Assembly: GCA_028290925.1 (NCBI GenBank)
Contig: JAQGIX010000129.1
Location: 1 to 7,321, forward strand
Length of the DNA stretch: 7,321 bases
Direction of reading: 5' to 3'
Origin: Phenylobacterium sp.
Lineage (GTDB): Bacteria; Pseudomonadota; Alphaproteobacteria; Caulobacterales; Caulobacteraceae
Positions 1 to 6,448 of this stretch are shown here, one piece after another. Made by a program: the position numbers and the translations under genes. Below the pieces are notes generated by a model that saw only the letters and a program-made list of their open reading frames with translations, was not told the origin of the DNA and searched no databases. Numbering within the stretch: the first letter of the stretch is position 1; every line of letters starts with the position of its first letter.

Positions 1-617
1 GGCTGGCGGCGGGCTCCTTCCATTTCATCACCGGACCCTCCGGCGCAGGGAAGACCAGCCTTCTGCGGCTGCTGTCGCTGGCCGCGCGGCCCACCGAAGG
101 CCGCATCGAGATCTTCGGCCAGGACGCCGCCCGGGCCGGCGCCAAGGCGCGGCCGGCGCTGCGGCGGCGCATCGGGGTGGTGTTCCAGGACCTCTTGCTG
201 CTCGATCACCTCTCGGTGTTCGACAACGCCGCCCTGCCCTTGCGCATCTCCGGACGCCGGCCGCCCAATTACCGCGCCGACGTGGCCGAGTTGCTCACCT
301 GGGTCGGCCTGGGCGCTCGCATGGACTCACTTCCGCCGACCCTGGCGGGCGGCGAGCAGCAGCGGCTGGCCATCGCCCGCGCCGTGGTCAACCGCCCGGA
401 GATCCTGTTGGCCGACGAGCCCACCGGCAATGTGGACCACGAGATGGCGCTCAGAATATTCAGGCTGTTCGTGGAGCTGAACCGGCTGGGCACGACCGTG
501 CTCATCGCCACCCACGACCAGGACCTGGTGGCGCGCTCCAACCGGCCGGTGCTGCACCTCGACCACGGCCGCCTGTCGCTGAGGCCGGCGCCCGCGGCGG
601 GGCCACGAGGCCCATGA
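1..617 (+). CDS. ftsE: Cell-division ABC transporter ATPase FtsE (5' end missing)
   Basis: This is the cytoplasmic ATPase of the FtsEX complex, which uses ATP hydrolysis to drive FtsX and so control peptidoglycan remodelling at the division site. The gene enters from the left edge; the first whole codon is at base 3 and 204 residues are visible, so only a short N-terminal piece is missing. All ABC hallmarks can be read: Walker A GPSGAGKTS (bases 33-59), Q-loop glutamine in VVFQD (186-188), signature LAGGEQQR (342-365; the usual form is LSGGEQQR), Walker B ILLADEP (402-422) with its catalytic glutamate, and the H-loop histidine in ATHD (513-515). The Walker A to H-loop order and spacing are normal. 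The TGA stop overlaps the ftsX ATG in an ATGA motif, so the two are probably translationally coupled. Identification as FtsE rather than LolD or MacB rests on the adjacent four-helix ftsX. The promoter lies outside the window. Confidence 0.93.
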   Translation, partial: LAAGSFHFITGPSGAGKTSLLRLLSLAARPTEGRIEIFGQDAARAGAKARPALRRRIGVVFQDLLLLDHLSVFDNAALPLRISGRRPPNYRADVAELLTWVGLGARMDSLPPTLAGGEQQRLAIARAVVNRPEILLADEPTGNVDHEMALRIFRLFVELNRLGTTVLIATHDQDLVARSNRPVLHLDHGRLSLRPAPAAGPRGP

Positions 618-1504
618 GCGCCTTCGATCCGGCCCGCTGGCGGCCCGCGCCGCTGTTGCCCGACGACGGCGCACGCTCCGGCTCGCTGCTGTTCGTGGTG
701 GCGACGCTGTGCTTCCTGGCCTGCCTGACGGCGCTCGCGGTGCTCGCCGCCGACCGCGCGGCGCGCGGCTGGATCGGCCAGCTCGGCGGGGAGGCGACGG
801 TGATCGTGCGGCCCAAGCGCGGCGAGACGCCGGACGCCGCCGCCGCCCGCGCCGCGGAGGCCCTGGCCGGCGTTCCCGGCGTCGCCGAGGCCCGCGCCCT
901 TGAGCCGCGGAAGGCCTATGACCTGATCCGCCCGTGGCTGGGCGACATCACCGACCTGGAGGATTTGCCCGTGCCCCGGCTCGTAGCGGTCACCCTGGAT
1001 CGCCAGGCGCCGGCCGACGCGGCCCGCCTCGCCCAGGCGCTGAAAGCCCAGGACCTGGACGCCACGGTCGATGACCACAGCCTGTGGATCAAGGACGTCC
1101 GCCGCTCGGCCAGCCTGGCCCGCGCCCTGGGCGTCGGCGTCTTCCTGCTGATCGCAGGCGCAGCCGGGGCCGTGGTGGCCTTCGCCACCCAGGCCGGGCT
1201 CGCCGCGCGGCGCGACGTGGTGGAAGTGCTGCACCTCTCCGGGGCCGAGGACCGCTACATCGCCGGCCTCTTCCAGCTCCGGTTCGCGCGGATGGCGGTG
1301 CTGGGCGGGGTGATCGGCGCCGGGGTCGCGGCCCTGGTCGGCGCGGGCCTGAGGCTGGCCGGCGGAACGCTGGGGCTGACGCCCGCCCTGCCGGTGGCGT
1401 GGAGCGACCTCGCCGTCGTGCTGATCTGCCCGCTGGCCGCGGCGCTGGTGGCGGCGGTCGCCGCACGGCTCACCGCCTCGGCCCTGATCCGGGACATGGA
1501 ATGA
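614..1504 (+). CDS. ftsX: Cell-division protein FtsX (ABC transporter permease-like)
   Basis: This 296-residue integral membrane protein is the partner of FtsE. Members of the family do not transport a substrate; they pass the ATPase cycle to periplasmic peptidoglycan hydrolases or their activators. The topology fits: an N-terminal cytoplasmic tail, a first membrane helix at about 24-46, a periplasmic loop at about 47-170, then three helices at about 171-193, 226-248 and 265-286. The charged segment ARRDVVEVLHLSGAED (about 198-213), between helices 2 and 3, matches the conserved cytoplasmic coupling region of FtsX (typically read as E-hydrophobic-GA). Its ATG overlaps the ftsE stop by 4 bp, with GAGG at 607-610 as a closely spaced ribosome-binding site. 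Its own TGA overlaps the next ATG in the same way. The periplasmic loop is of moderate length, and no amidase activator or hydrolase gene is visible nearby, so the periplasmic partner must be encoded elsewhere. Confidence 0.92.
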   Translation: MSAFDPARWRPAPLLPDDGARSGSLLFVVATLCFLACLTALAVLAADRAARGWIGQLGGEATVIVRPKRGETPDAAAARAAEALAGVPGVAEARALEPRKAYDLIRPWLGDITDLEDLPVPRLVAVTLDRQAPADAARLAQALKAQDLDATVDDHSLWIKDVRRSASLARALGVGVFLLIAGAAGAVVAFATQAGLAARRDVVEVLHLSGAEDRYIAGLFQLRFARMAVLGGVIGAGVAALVGAGLRLAGGTLGLTPALPVAWSDLAVVLICPLAAALVAAVAARLTASALIRDME

Positions 1505-2130
1505 GGAGCGTCGCCGCCTTCCTGGTCGTGGTCCTGATCTGGACCGCGGGGCTGGCGGCCTTCGCCGGCCGCATCCAGCAGTCGACGCCCGCGCCCACGC
1601 CGCAGCGCGCCGACGGCATCGTGGTGCTGACCGGCGCCGCGTCGCGCGAGCGGATCGCCGCGGCGGTGGGCCTGCTCTCAACCAACTATGGCCGGCGCGT
1701 GCTGGTCTCCGGCGTCAACCGCGAGCTGACGCGGGAGGACGTGCGCAGCGTCTCCACCGCGGTGAAGCGGCTCTACGACTGCTGCGTGGACCTGGGCTTC
1801 AGCGCCCTCGACACGGTCGGCAATGCGCGCGAGACCGCCGACTGGGCCAAGGCCATGCGGTTCAACAGCCTGATCGTGGTCACCGCCGACTACCACATGC
1901 CGCGCGCCATGCTGGAGCTGCGCGCCCTCCTCGACCGCCAGGGGGTGAGCCTGCAGCCCTATCCGGTGGCCACCTCGGCGCTCAACGCCCGGCGCTGGTG
2001 GCGCTCGCCGCAGGCGACGCGGTTGCTGGTGGTGGAGTATTGCAAGTATCTGGCGATCCTGGGCCGCGAGCTCGTCCTCAGTCTCGGACCTCGGGACCGG
2101 GCGCACGCACCGGCGCCGCAGAAGGGCTAA
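1501..2130 (+). CDS. Membrane-anchored DUF218 (YdcF/SanA/ElyC-like) envelope protein
   Basis: This 209-residue protein has an N-terminal membrane helix (about 5-23) and a single DUF218 domain, probably in the periplasm. Conserved blocks are visible: ADGIVVLTG (37-45), RVLVSGVNRE (66-75), DTVGNARETADWA (104-116) and VVTADYHMPRAMLEL (126-140). The last two carry the NA-x-ET and YHMPRA features typical of the family. Enterobacterial relatives SanA, ElyC and YdcF are linked to envelope barrier function and peptidoglycan or lipid-carrier metabolism, but no firm reaction is known, so none is assigned. A CC pair (Cys94-Cys95) in the mature domain is noted. The ATG at 1501 overlaps the ftsX stop as ATGA. 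The same frame stays open further upstream to an alternative start at 1084, but that stretch lies inside ftsX and encodes Arg/Gly/Pro-rich filler. Tight coupling with ftsEX suggests a division- or envelope-linked role (inference). Confidence 0.85.
   Translation: MRSVAAFLVVVLIWTAGLAAFAGRIQQSTPAPTPQRADGIVVLTGAASRERIAAAVGLLSTNYGRRVLVSGVNRELTREDVRSVSTAVKRLYDCCVDLGFSALDTVGNARETADWAKAMRFNSLIVVTADYHMPRAMLELRALLDRQGVSLQPYPVATSALNARRWWRSPQATRLLVVEYCKYLAILGRELVLSLGPRDRAHAPAPQKG
2121..2126 (+). promoter_or_regulatory. Ribosome-binding site supporting the TTG start of the acyltransferase
   Basis: GAAGGG lies 7 bases before the TTG at 2134, inside the last codons of the preceding DUF218 gene. It is the best Shine-Dalgarno match near this junction, and it decides for the TTG start. 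The next in-frame ATG codons would remove the N-terminal hydrophobic segment. Confidence 0.6.
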
Positions 2131-2133
2131 CCG

Positions 2134-2838
2134 TTGATCGCCGTCCGATCCTTCCTCTACGTGGCGCTGTTCTACAGCTGGACGGTGCTGGTGTGCCTGG
2201 TGTGCACGCCGCTGCTGTTCGGGCCGTCCCGCTGGTCGCTGGGCATGTTCCACATGTGGGGGTGGGGCGTCCTGGGGCTCTTGAGGGTCTGCGACATCCG
2301 GGTGGAGCTGCGCGGGCGCGAGCACATCCCCCACGGGCCGGCGATCGTCGCGCCCAAGCATCAGTGCATGCTGGACGTCTTCGCCCAGTTCACCTGGCTG
2401 CCGGGTTCGGTGTTCGTGATGAAGCGCGAGCTGGGCTGGATCCCCTGGTTCGGCTGGTACGCCGCCAAGGTCGGCTCCATCGACATCGACCGCAGCGCCG
2501 GCGCCTCGGCGCTGAAGAAGATGGTCCGCGAGGCCAAGGCCATGTTCGCCAGGGGTCGCCAGGTGGTGATCTTCCCGGAAGGCCATCGCGGCGAGCCGGG
2601 CGTCGCCGGCGACTACAAGCCCGGGATCGCCGCGCTCTACCGGGAGCTGGACGTGGCGGTCCATCCGGTGGCCACCAACTCCGGCGTCCACTGGCCGGCG
2701 CACGGCTTCCTGCGCAGGCCCGGCGTCATCGTCTACGAGTACCTCGAGCCCATCCCGCCAGGCCTGAAGCGGGCGGAGTTCATGCGCATCCTGGAAGAGC
2801 GGATCGAGACGGCGTCGAACAAGCTCCTGTCGCTCTAA
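2134..2838 (+). CDS. plsC: 1-acyl-sn-glycerol-3-phosphate acyltransferase-like protein (PlsC family)
   Basis: This is a 234-residue membrane-associated acyltransferase of the PlsC/LPLAT family, expected to convert lysophosphatidic acid to phosphatidic acid. It has an N-terminal hydrophobic helix (about 6-29) and a second apolar stretch (about 36-52). Acyltransferase motif I is KHQCMLD (75-81), preserving the catalytic H-x4-D (His76, Asp81). Motif II covers KREL (97-100) and IDIDR (116-120). Motif III is FPEGHR (147-152), where the usual sequence is FPEGTR. Motif IV is in VHPVATNSG (176-184). The Thr-to-His change and the Cys in motif I depart from the E. coli-type consensus, so another acyl acceptor such as an ornithine-lipid or hopanoid intermediate cannot be excluded. 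Translation starts at a TTG three bases after the upstream stop and is probably coupled to it. The stop overlaps the stop of the opposing chaC gene by 4 bp. The gene ends the ftsEX operon. Confidence 0.83.
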   Translation: MIAVRSFLYVALFYSWTVLVCLVCTPLLFGPSRWSLGMFHMWGWGVLGLLRVCDIRVELRGREHIPHGPAIVAPKHQCMLDVFAQFTWLPGSVFVMKRELGWIPWFGWYAAKVGSIDIDRSAGASALKKMVREAKAMFARGRQVVIFPEGHRGEPGVAGDYKPGIAALYRELDVAVHPVATNSGVHWPAHGFLRRPGVIVYEYLEPIPPGLKRAEFMRILEERIETASNKLLSL

Positions 2839-3371
2839 CCGGCGAGCTCGCGCGCCTCCGCCAGGCCCAGCAGGGTCTCCATGGAATGATCGCGCACGCC
2901 CATCTCTCGCAGGTGCTGCACCAGGTCGCGCAGGTAGTCGACGTTGCGGCCCGAGAGCCCAGTGGCGCCCGCGATCAGCTCGGCCTGGCGGGCCAGGCTT
3001 AGGGCTCCCGCCCACTGCGGATGGCGCACGTCGGAGAGGAACACCAGCGCCTCCTCCCGGCGGCCGTCGGCCAGGCGGACGTGGCGGCGAGCCTCCACAT
3101 AGGTCTCGGTGGGCTGCTCGCGCTCCACCAGGTAGGCGTAAACGCCCGCCCAGTCGGCCTCGGAGATGCGGTACGCCATGCCGCGGGTCGCCCCGCCGGG
3201 CGCCAGGCCCAGCACCAGGCCGGGGCGGTCATAGGTGCCGCGATGGTGGACGGAATAGATGCAGAAGGCCCGCCGGCGGCCGTGTAGGGTGGCGCCCGCC
3301 CGTTCGGCGTACGGGAAGCCCGGCCGCCACATCAGCGAGCCGTAGCCGAAGACCCAACGCGCGTCCGACAC
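2835..3371 (-). CDS. chaC: ChaC-like gamma-glutamylcyclotransferase
   Basis: This 178-residue cytoplasmic protein belongs to the ChaC branch of the gamma-glutamylcyclotransferases, which cleave glutathione to 5-oxoproline and Cys-Gly. The diagnostic nucleotide-loop-like motif FGYGSLMW (8-15) sits at the N-terminus, as usual, followed by GRRRAFC (31-37). The expected catalytic glutamate is in YLVEREQ (80-86), most likely Glu85. The tail NVDYLRDLVQHLREMG (143-158) also matches the family, and length is normal. The start is a GTG at 3371, with an AGGGG-like ribosome-binding site at about 3377-3381 on the opposite strand. It begins 32 bp from the divergent DUF2125 gene, so its promoter region must overlap or lie within that gene. 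It converges on plsC with a 4-bp overlap (CTAA at 2835-2838). No regulatory signal was recognised. The name chaC is used for the family; the E. coli link to cation transport is doubtful. Confidence 0.87.
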   Translation of the reverse strand: MSDARWVFGYGSLMWRPGFPYAERAGATLHGRRRAFCIYSVHHRGTYDRPGLVLGLAPGGATRGMAYRISEADWAGVYAYLVEREQPTETYVEARRHVRLADGRREEALVFLSDVRHPQWAGALSLARQAELIAGATGLSGRNVDYLRDLVQHLREMGVRDHSMETLLGLAEARELAG

Positions 3372-3403
3372 GCCCGCCCCTTTGGAAAAACCACCCGGAA
3401 GCC

Positions 3404-4447
3404 ATGTCTCTGCCCGATCCCGTTCCCGCCCGCAAACTGAGCCGGCTCGGCCTCTACGGCCCCTTCGTCCTGTTGCTGATCGCCGCGGCGGTCTGGTCGG
3501 GGGTCTGGGTGTGGGCGCGCGGCCAGGCGCAGGCGCGCATGGACGCCGCCGTCGCCGGCCTCGCCAAGGCTGGCTACCAGATCGACTGGAAGGCCCGCGA
3601 GATCGGCGGCTACCCGTTCCGCATGGACCTGACGCTCACCGACGTCACGATCCGGGAGCCCTCCGGCTGGGCGCTGGCGGCGCCGCGCCTCGAGGCGGAG
3701 GCCTATATGCACGCGCTCGGCCACTGGCTGGTCGCCGCGCCGCAGGGGATCACCTTCGTGCGGCCGCAGGCCGGGCCGGTGGCCGTCAGCGGCAAGCTGA
3801 TCCGCGCCAGCCTGACCGACCTCGACAAGCGCCCGCCGAGCTTCGATTTCGAGGGCGTGGGCCTGACCTTCCAGCCGCAGCCGGGCGCCCAGCCCTTTTC
3901 GCTGTCGGCCGCCGACCGCGTGGAGTTCCACCTGCGCGCCGGGCCCGACGACCAGGGCGGGGTGTTCCTCAACGTGCAGAACGGCAAGGCGCGGCTGTCG
4001 GGCCTGTTCGCGCGGATCGCCGGCGACAAGCCGATCTCCATCGTCTGGAACGCCACCCTGTCGAAGATGAGCGCCTTCACCGGCGACAGCTGGCCGGGCG
4101 CCGTGCGCCACTGGACCGACGCGGGCGGACAGATGTCGGTGCGCCAGGCCGGGATCACCGCGGGCGATGCGCTGATCGGGGTGAACTCCGGGACCCTCGC
4201 CGTCGGCCAGGACGGGCGGTTGCGCGGGGTGCTGGACGTGACGCTGCGCCAGGCGCCGCGGGCGCTGGGCGCCATGGGCGACCAGGGCGTGCTGCCGCGC
4301 GACACAGCCCAGGCCGCCGCCGAGGTGGCCCAGGCCCGCCAGGGCGGCGACCAGACCGCCCACGCCACGCTGGACTTCCAGGCCGGCCGCACGACACTGG
4401 GTCCGGTCGCCATCGGGCCCGCGCCGAAGGTCTACGACGCGCGCTGA
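3404..4447 (+). CDS. DUF2125 protein, membrane-anchored, function unknown
   Basis: This 347-residue protein matches the alphaproteobacterial DUF2125 family. It has a short basic N-terminus (RKLSR, 10-14), one membrane helix (about 17-38) and a long beta-rich region predicted to lie in the periplasm. The hallmark GYPFRM (69-74) follows the segment YQIDWKAREIGG, and repeated short strands of the pattern in VAVSGKLIRASLTDL resemble the repetitive beta build seen in AsmA-like envelope proteins; that resemblance is only my reading. No catalytic motif is visible. The ATG at 3404 has GGAAG at 3397-3401 as ribosome-binding site. It is divergent from chaC with only 32 bp between starts. The family has no established function, so none is given. 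A 375-residue open frame overlapping it at 3382-4509 is a composition artefact. Confidence 0.8.
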   Translation: MSLPDPVPARKLSRLGLYGPFVLLLIAAAVWSGVWVWARGQAQARMDAAVAGLAKAGYQIDWKAREIGGYPFRMDLTLTDVTIREPSGWALAAPRLEAEAYMHALGHWLVAAPQGITFVRPQAGPVAVSGKLIRASLTDLDKRPPSFDFEGVGLTFQPQPGAQPFSLSAADRVEFHLRAGPDDQGGVFLNVQNGKARLSGLFARIAGDKPISIVWNATLSKMSAFTGDSWPGAVRHWTDAGGQMSVRQAGITAGDALIGVNSGTLAVGQDGRLRGVLDVTLRQAPRALGAMGDQGVLPRDTAQAAAEVAQARQGGDQTAHATLDFQAGRTTLGPVAIGPAPKVYDAR

Positions 4448-4550
4448 ACGGCCTGTTCCTCCCCCCGCAGGTCGCCGGCAGAATTGTGTGGGACGCGGCG
4501 CGGCCTTAGGCCGGCTCCCTGACCGCGCGGCTTCGTGTATCCTGCCGCCG
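4448..4550 (+). other. 103-bp intergenic region before the Kdo hydroxylase gene
   Basis: The gap holds a short inverted repeat CGGCC-TTA-GGCCG (4501-4513, 5-bp stem, 3-base loop) with no following T-run, so it is not a convincing intrinsic terminator. No clear Shine-Dalgarno sequence precedes the ATG at 4551, and no strong -35/-10 pair was found; a TTGTGT at 4482-4487 and the TGTATCC at 4536-4542 are weak candidates only. A nearly leaderless transcript is possible. Confidence 0.4.
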
Positions 4551-5432
4551 ATGCCTGACGACGCCCCCCCGCGCCCCAAGACCCAGCCGCCCGTCGCGGT
4601 GCTGACCCGCCAGGACCCCAAGGACCAGGCGGCGCGCCTCTTGGAGCATGGCTGCGTCCTGCTGCTGCCGGACCTCGACTTCGACACCGCGGGCTTCGAG
4701 ACCGCCATGTTCGCCGAGGTCTCCGACGAGGGCGCCAAGAACGTCAGCTACAATCCGGCCAGCCGCGAACTGAAGGGCACGACCGCGTCGGGCCCGGTGC
4801 GCGAGCAGCTGACCGAGATCGTCGCCCGCTATTGCGCCTGGGCCGAGGACCTGGTGGGCGAGCTGCTGCCGGGCTACGCCGCGACCCTGCAGCGCGGACG
4901 GACCAGCTGGCGGCCCCGCTCGGCCGACCACAATCTTTCCAGGCGGAAGGACGATAGACGCCTCCATATCGACGCCTTTCCCTCCAGCCCGGTCCAGGGG
5001 CGGCGGATCCTGCGGGTGTTCCGCAATGTGAACCCGCAGGGCGAGTCGCGCTTCTGGCGGGTGGGCGAGCCGTTCGCCGACCATGCCGGCCGCTTCCTGC
5101 CCACGACCCGGTCCATGGCCCCCGGCGCGGCGCTCGCCATGCAGGCGCTCGGCCTGACCAAGGGCCGGCGCAGCGCCTACGACAACCTGATGCTGCAGCT
5201 GCACGACCAGTCGAAGGAGGACGACGCCTACCAGGCGAGCGCGCCGCACTGGGACGTCAGCTTTCCCGCCGGGGCGACCTGGCTGGTGTTCACCGACGGC
5301 GTGGTGCATGCGGCGCTCGGCGGCCGCTACGCGTTCGAACAGACCTTCTACCTGCCGCTGGAGGCGATGGTCGATCCTGCCGTCTCGCCGCTGAAGATTC
5401 TCGAAGCGCTGACCGGAAGGCCTCTCGTCTAG
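4551..5432 (+). CDS. kdoO: Kdo hydroxylase-like Fe(II)/2-oxoglutarate dioxygenase (KdoO family)
   Basis: This 293-residue protein matches the Kdo hydroxylase family, which converts 3-deoxy-D-manno-oct-2-ulosonic acid in the LPS inner core to its 3-hydroxylated form, Ko, using Fe(II), O2 and 2-oxoglutarate. The iron ligands are readable as H139-x-D141 in LHIDAFPSSP (138-147) and the distal H253 in GVVHAALGG (250-258); Arg259 or a nearby residue may hold 2-oxoglutarate. Other conserved-looking blocks are TSWRPRSADHNLSRRKDD (118-135), RVFRNVNP (155-162) and YDNLMLQLHDQSK (210-222). There is no signal peptide or membrane segment, fitting cytoplasmic action on lipid A precursors. The ATG at 4551 is chosen over an upstream GTG at 4488, because the extension is low-complexity and the family starts near here. 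The stop shares the palindrome CTAG with the stop of the opposing ELM1-family gene. Substrate is inferred from family only. Confidence 0.85.
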   Translation: MPDDAPPRPKTQPPVAVLTRQDPKDQAARLLEHGCVLLLPDLDFDTAGFETAMFAEVSDEGAKNVSYNPASRELKGTTASGPVREQLTEIVARYCAWAEDLVGELLPGYAATLQRGRTSWRPRSADHNLSRRKDDRRLHIDAFPSSPVQGRRILRVFRNVNPQGESRFWRVGEPFADHAGRFLPTTRSMAPGAALAMQALGLTKGRRSAYDNLMLQLHDQSKEDDAYQASAPHWDVSFPAGATWLVFTDGVVHAALGGRYAFEQTFYLPLEAMVDPAVSPLKILEALTGRPLV

Positions 5433-6439
5433 CGGCGCTTGGCCATGACCGCACGGACCGCCGCGCCGGCCTCGACGGTGGCGTCCAGCATGGGACGCGG
5501 CGCGGCCGGGGCGGCTTCGGCGTCGAACAGCCGGGCGTAGCGGCCGTCCAGCAGGCTCTGGATGAAGCCGGCGTGGCGCCTGCGAACATGCGGCAGGAAA
5601 ATCTCCACCGGATGGGCGGTGGCGAGCGCTTCGGAGATCATGGAAACGCTGTCGCCGGTCACCACCAGCCGGTCGGCGGCGGCTAGCAGGCCGACATAGG
5701 GGTTGTCGCCGGTCCGGTCCCAGACCCACAGGCCGGGGTCGCGGCTCGCCGCCTGCGTGAAAAGCGCCAGGACCTCGTCGGGGGTCCGCCGCGAGGAGAC
5801 CACCGCGGCGCCGCCGCCGGTGCGTGCGCGCACGGCGGCCAGGCGTTGCAGGAGCAGCTTCGCCTCCGCCGCGCCGAACGGGCTGCCGTTGGTGGGGCCG
5901 CCCAGCAGCACGCCGATCAGCGGCCGCGCCAAGTGGGCGAACCTCGGCGTCCAGGCCGCGCGGGCCGCCGCCAGCCGCTCCGGGGTCATGTCGTGCAGGG
6001 CGGTGAGGACCTTCAGGACCTTGGGGCCGGAGACGCGGTCGTGGGCCATGGCCACCACCAGGTCGAAATCGCGCAACGGAGCCAGCGGGTCCTGCACGTG
6101 CACCAGCGCCGGCCGGCCGCCGGCCGCGGCCTTCACCGCCAGGCCGACGAGCCCCGCGCGGCGGCCGCAGGTGACGATCAGGTCCGGCCAGGGCGGCTCG
6201 AGCCGGTCGCCCTCAGCGGGATCGACGCCGTTCAGCAGGCCCGGCCACCCGGCCTGGAACCAGCTCCACGGCCAGCGGACGCCGACGATCTTCTCCACCA
6301 CCTCCTCGGCCGCGGCCTGGGCCAGGCCGCGGGCCTGGGTGCGCATGCCCGCCTCGCCGGTGGTGATGGCCCAGGCGGTCACGGTCTTGCTCTTGTCGGT
6401 CGAGGTGATGGCGGAGGCCCCGGTCGGCGCCGTCGTCAC
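5429..6439 (-). CDS. ELM1-family (DUF1022) protein, probable GT-B-fold enzyme
   Basis: This 336-residue protein belongs to the family named after plant ELM1 (mitochondrial fission). In bacteria it has no proven role, but it resembles GT-B glycosyltransferases. Family blocks are clear: AWAITTGEAGMRTQARGLA (22-40), RPALVHVQDPLAPLRDFDLV (109-128), HDR (133-135), GVLLGGPTNGSPF (176-188), SSRRTP (215-220), and NPYVGLLAAADRLVVTGDS (246-264) continuing into VSMISEAL (265-272). The first 18 residues (rich in Ser, Thr and Ala) are not conserved. The start is uncertain: a GTG at 6439 gives the longest form, without a ribosome-binding site, and a GTG at 6382 (codon 20) would begin right at the conserved domain. 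An ATG at 6346 would cut into it. The gene starts 9 bp after the tRNA 3' end on the same strand and may be cotranscribed with it. It converges on kdoO with a 4-bp overlap. A glycan substrate is suggested by its neighbours only. Confidence 0.85.
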   Translation of the reverse strand: MTTAPTGASAITSTDKSKTVTAWAITTGEAGMRTQARGLAQAAAEEVVEKIVGVRWPWSWFQAGWPGLLNGVDPAEGDRLEPPWPDLIVTCGRRAGLVGLAVKAAAGGRPALVHVQDPLAPLRDFDLVVAMAHDRVSGPKVLKVLTALHDMTPERLAAARAAWTPRFAHLARPLIGVLLGGPTNGSPFGAAEAKLLLQRLAAVRARTGGGAAVVSSRRTPDEVLALFTQAASRDPGLWVWDRTGDNPYVGLLAAADRLVVTGDSVSMISEALATAHPVEIFLPHVRRRHAGFIQSLLDGRYARLFDAEAAPAAPRPMLDATVEAGAAVRAVMAKRR

Positions 6440-6448
6440 AGGGACACG

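Noticed and set aside
1084..1500. Upstream extension of the DUF218 protein to a start at 1084
   Set aside because: The extra 139 residues are Arg/Gly/Pro-rich and sit inside ftsX. The ATG at 1501 gives a proper membrane anchor and an ATGA junction.
269..1681. 470-codon open frame on the minus strand opposite ftsE and ftsX
   Set aside because: Its product is Arg/Gly/Ala/Pro-rich with no domain, and it lies entirely opposite well-supported genes. Long antisense frames are expected in such G+C-rich DNA.
1678..3015. 445-codon minus-strand frame opposite the DUF218 and plsC genes
   Set aside because: Low-complexity His/Arg/Gln-rich translation with no family motif; a shadow of the plus-strand genes, also overlapping chaC in another frame.
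4501..4513. Possible intrinsic terminator CGGCC-TTA-GGCCG after the DUF2125 gene
   Set aside because: The stem has only 5 bp and no T-run follows it.
4488..4550. Upstream GTG start for the Kdo hydroxylase gene
   Set aside because: The 21 added residues show no conserved features, and the ATG at 4551 gives a family-sized protein.
3332..4738. 468-codon minus-strand frame opposite the DUF2125 gene
   Set aside because: Composition artefact; DUF2125 on the plus strand has a membrane helix, the GYPFRM hallmark and a good ribosome-binding site.
4506..5729. 407-codon minus-strand frame opposite the Kdo hydroxylase gene
   Set aside because: No recognisable domain; it conflicts with the iron-binding triad protein on the plus strand and with the ELM1-family frame.
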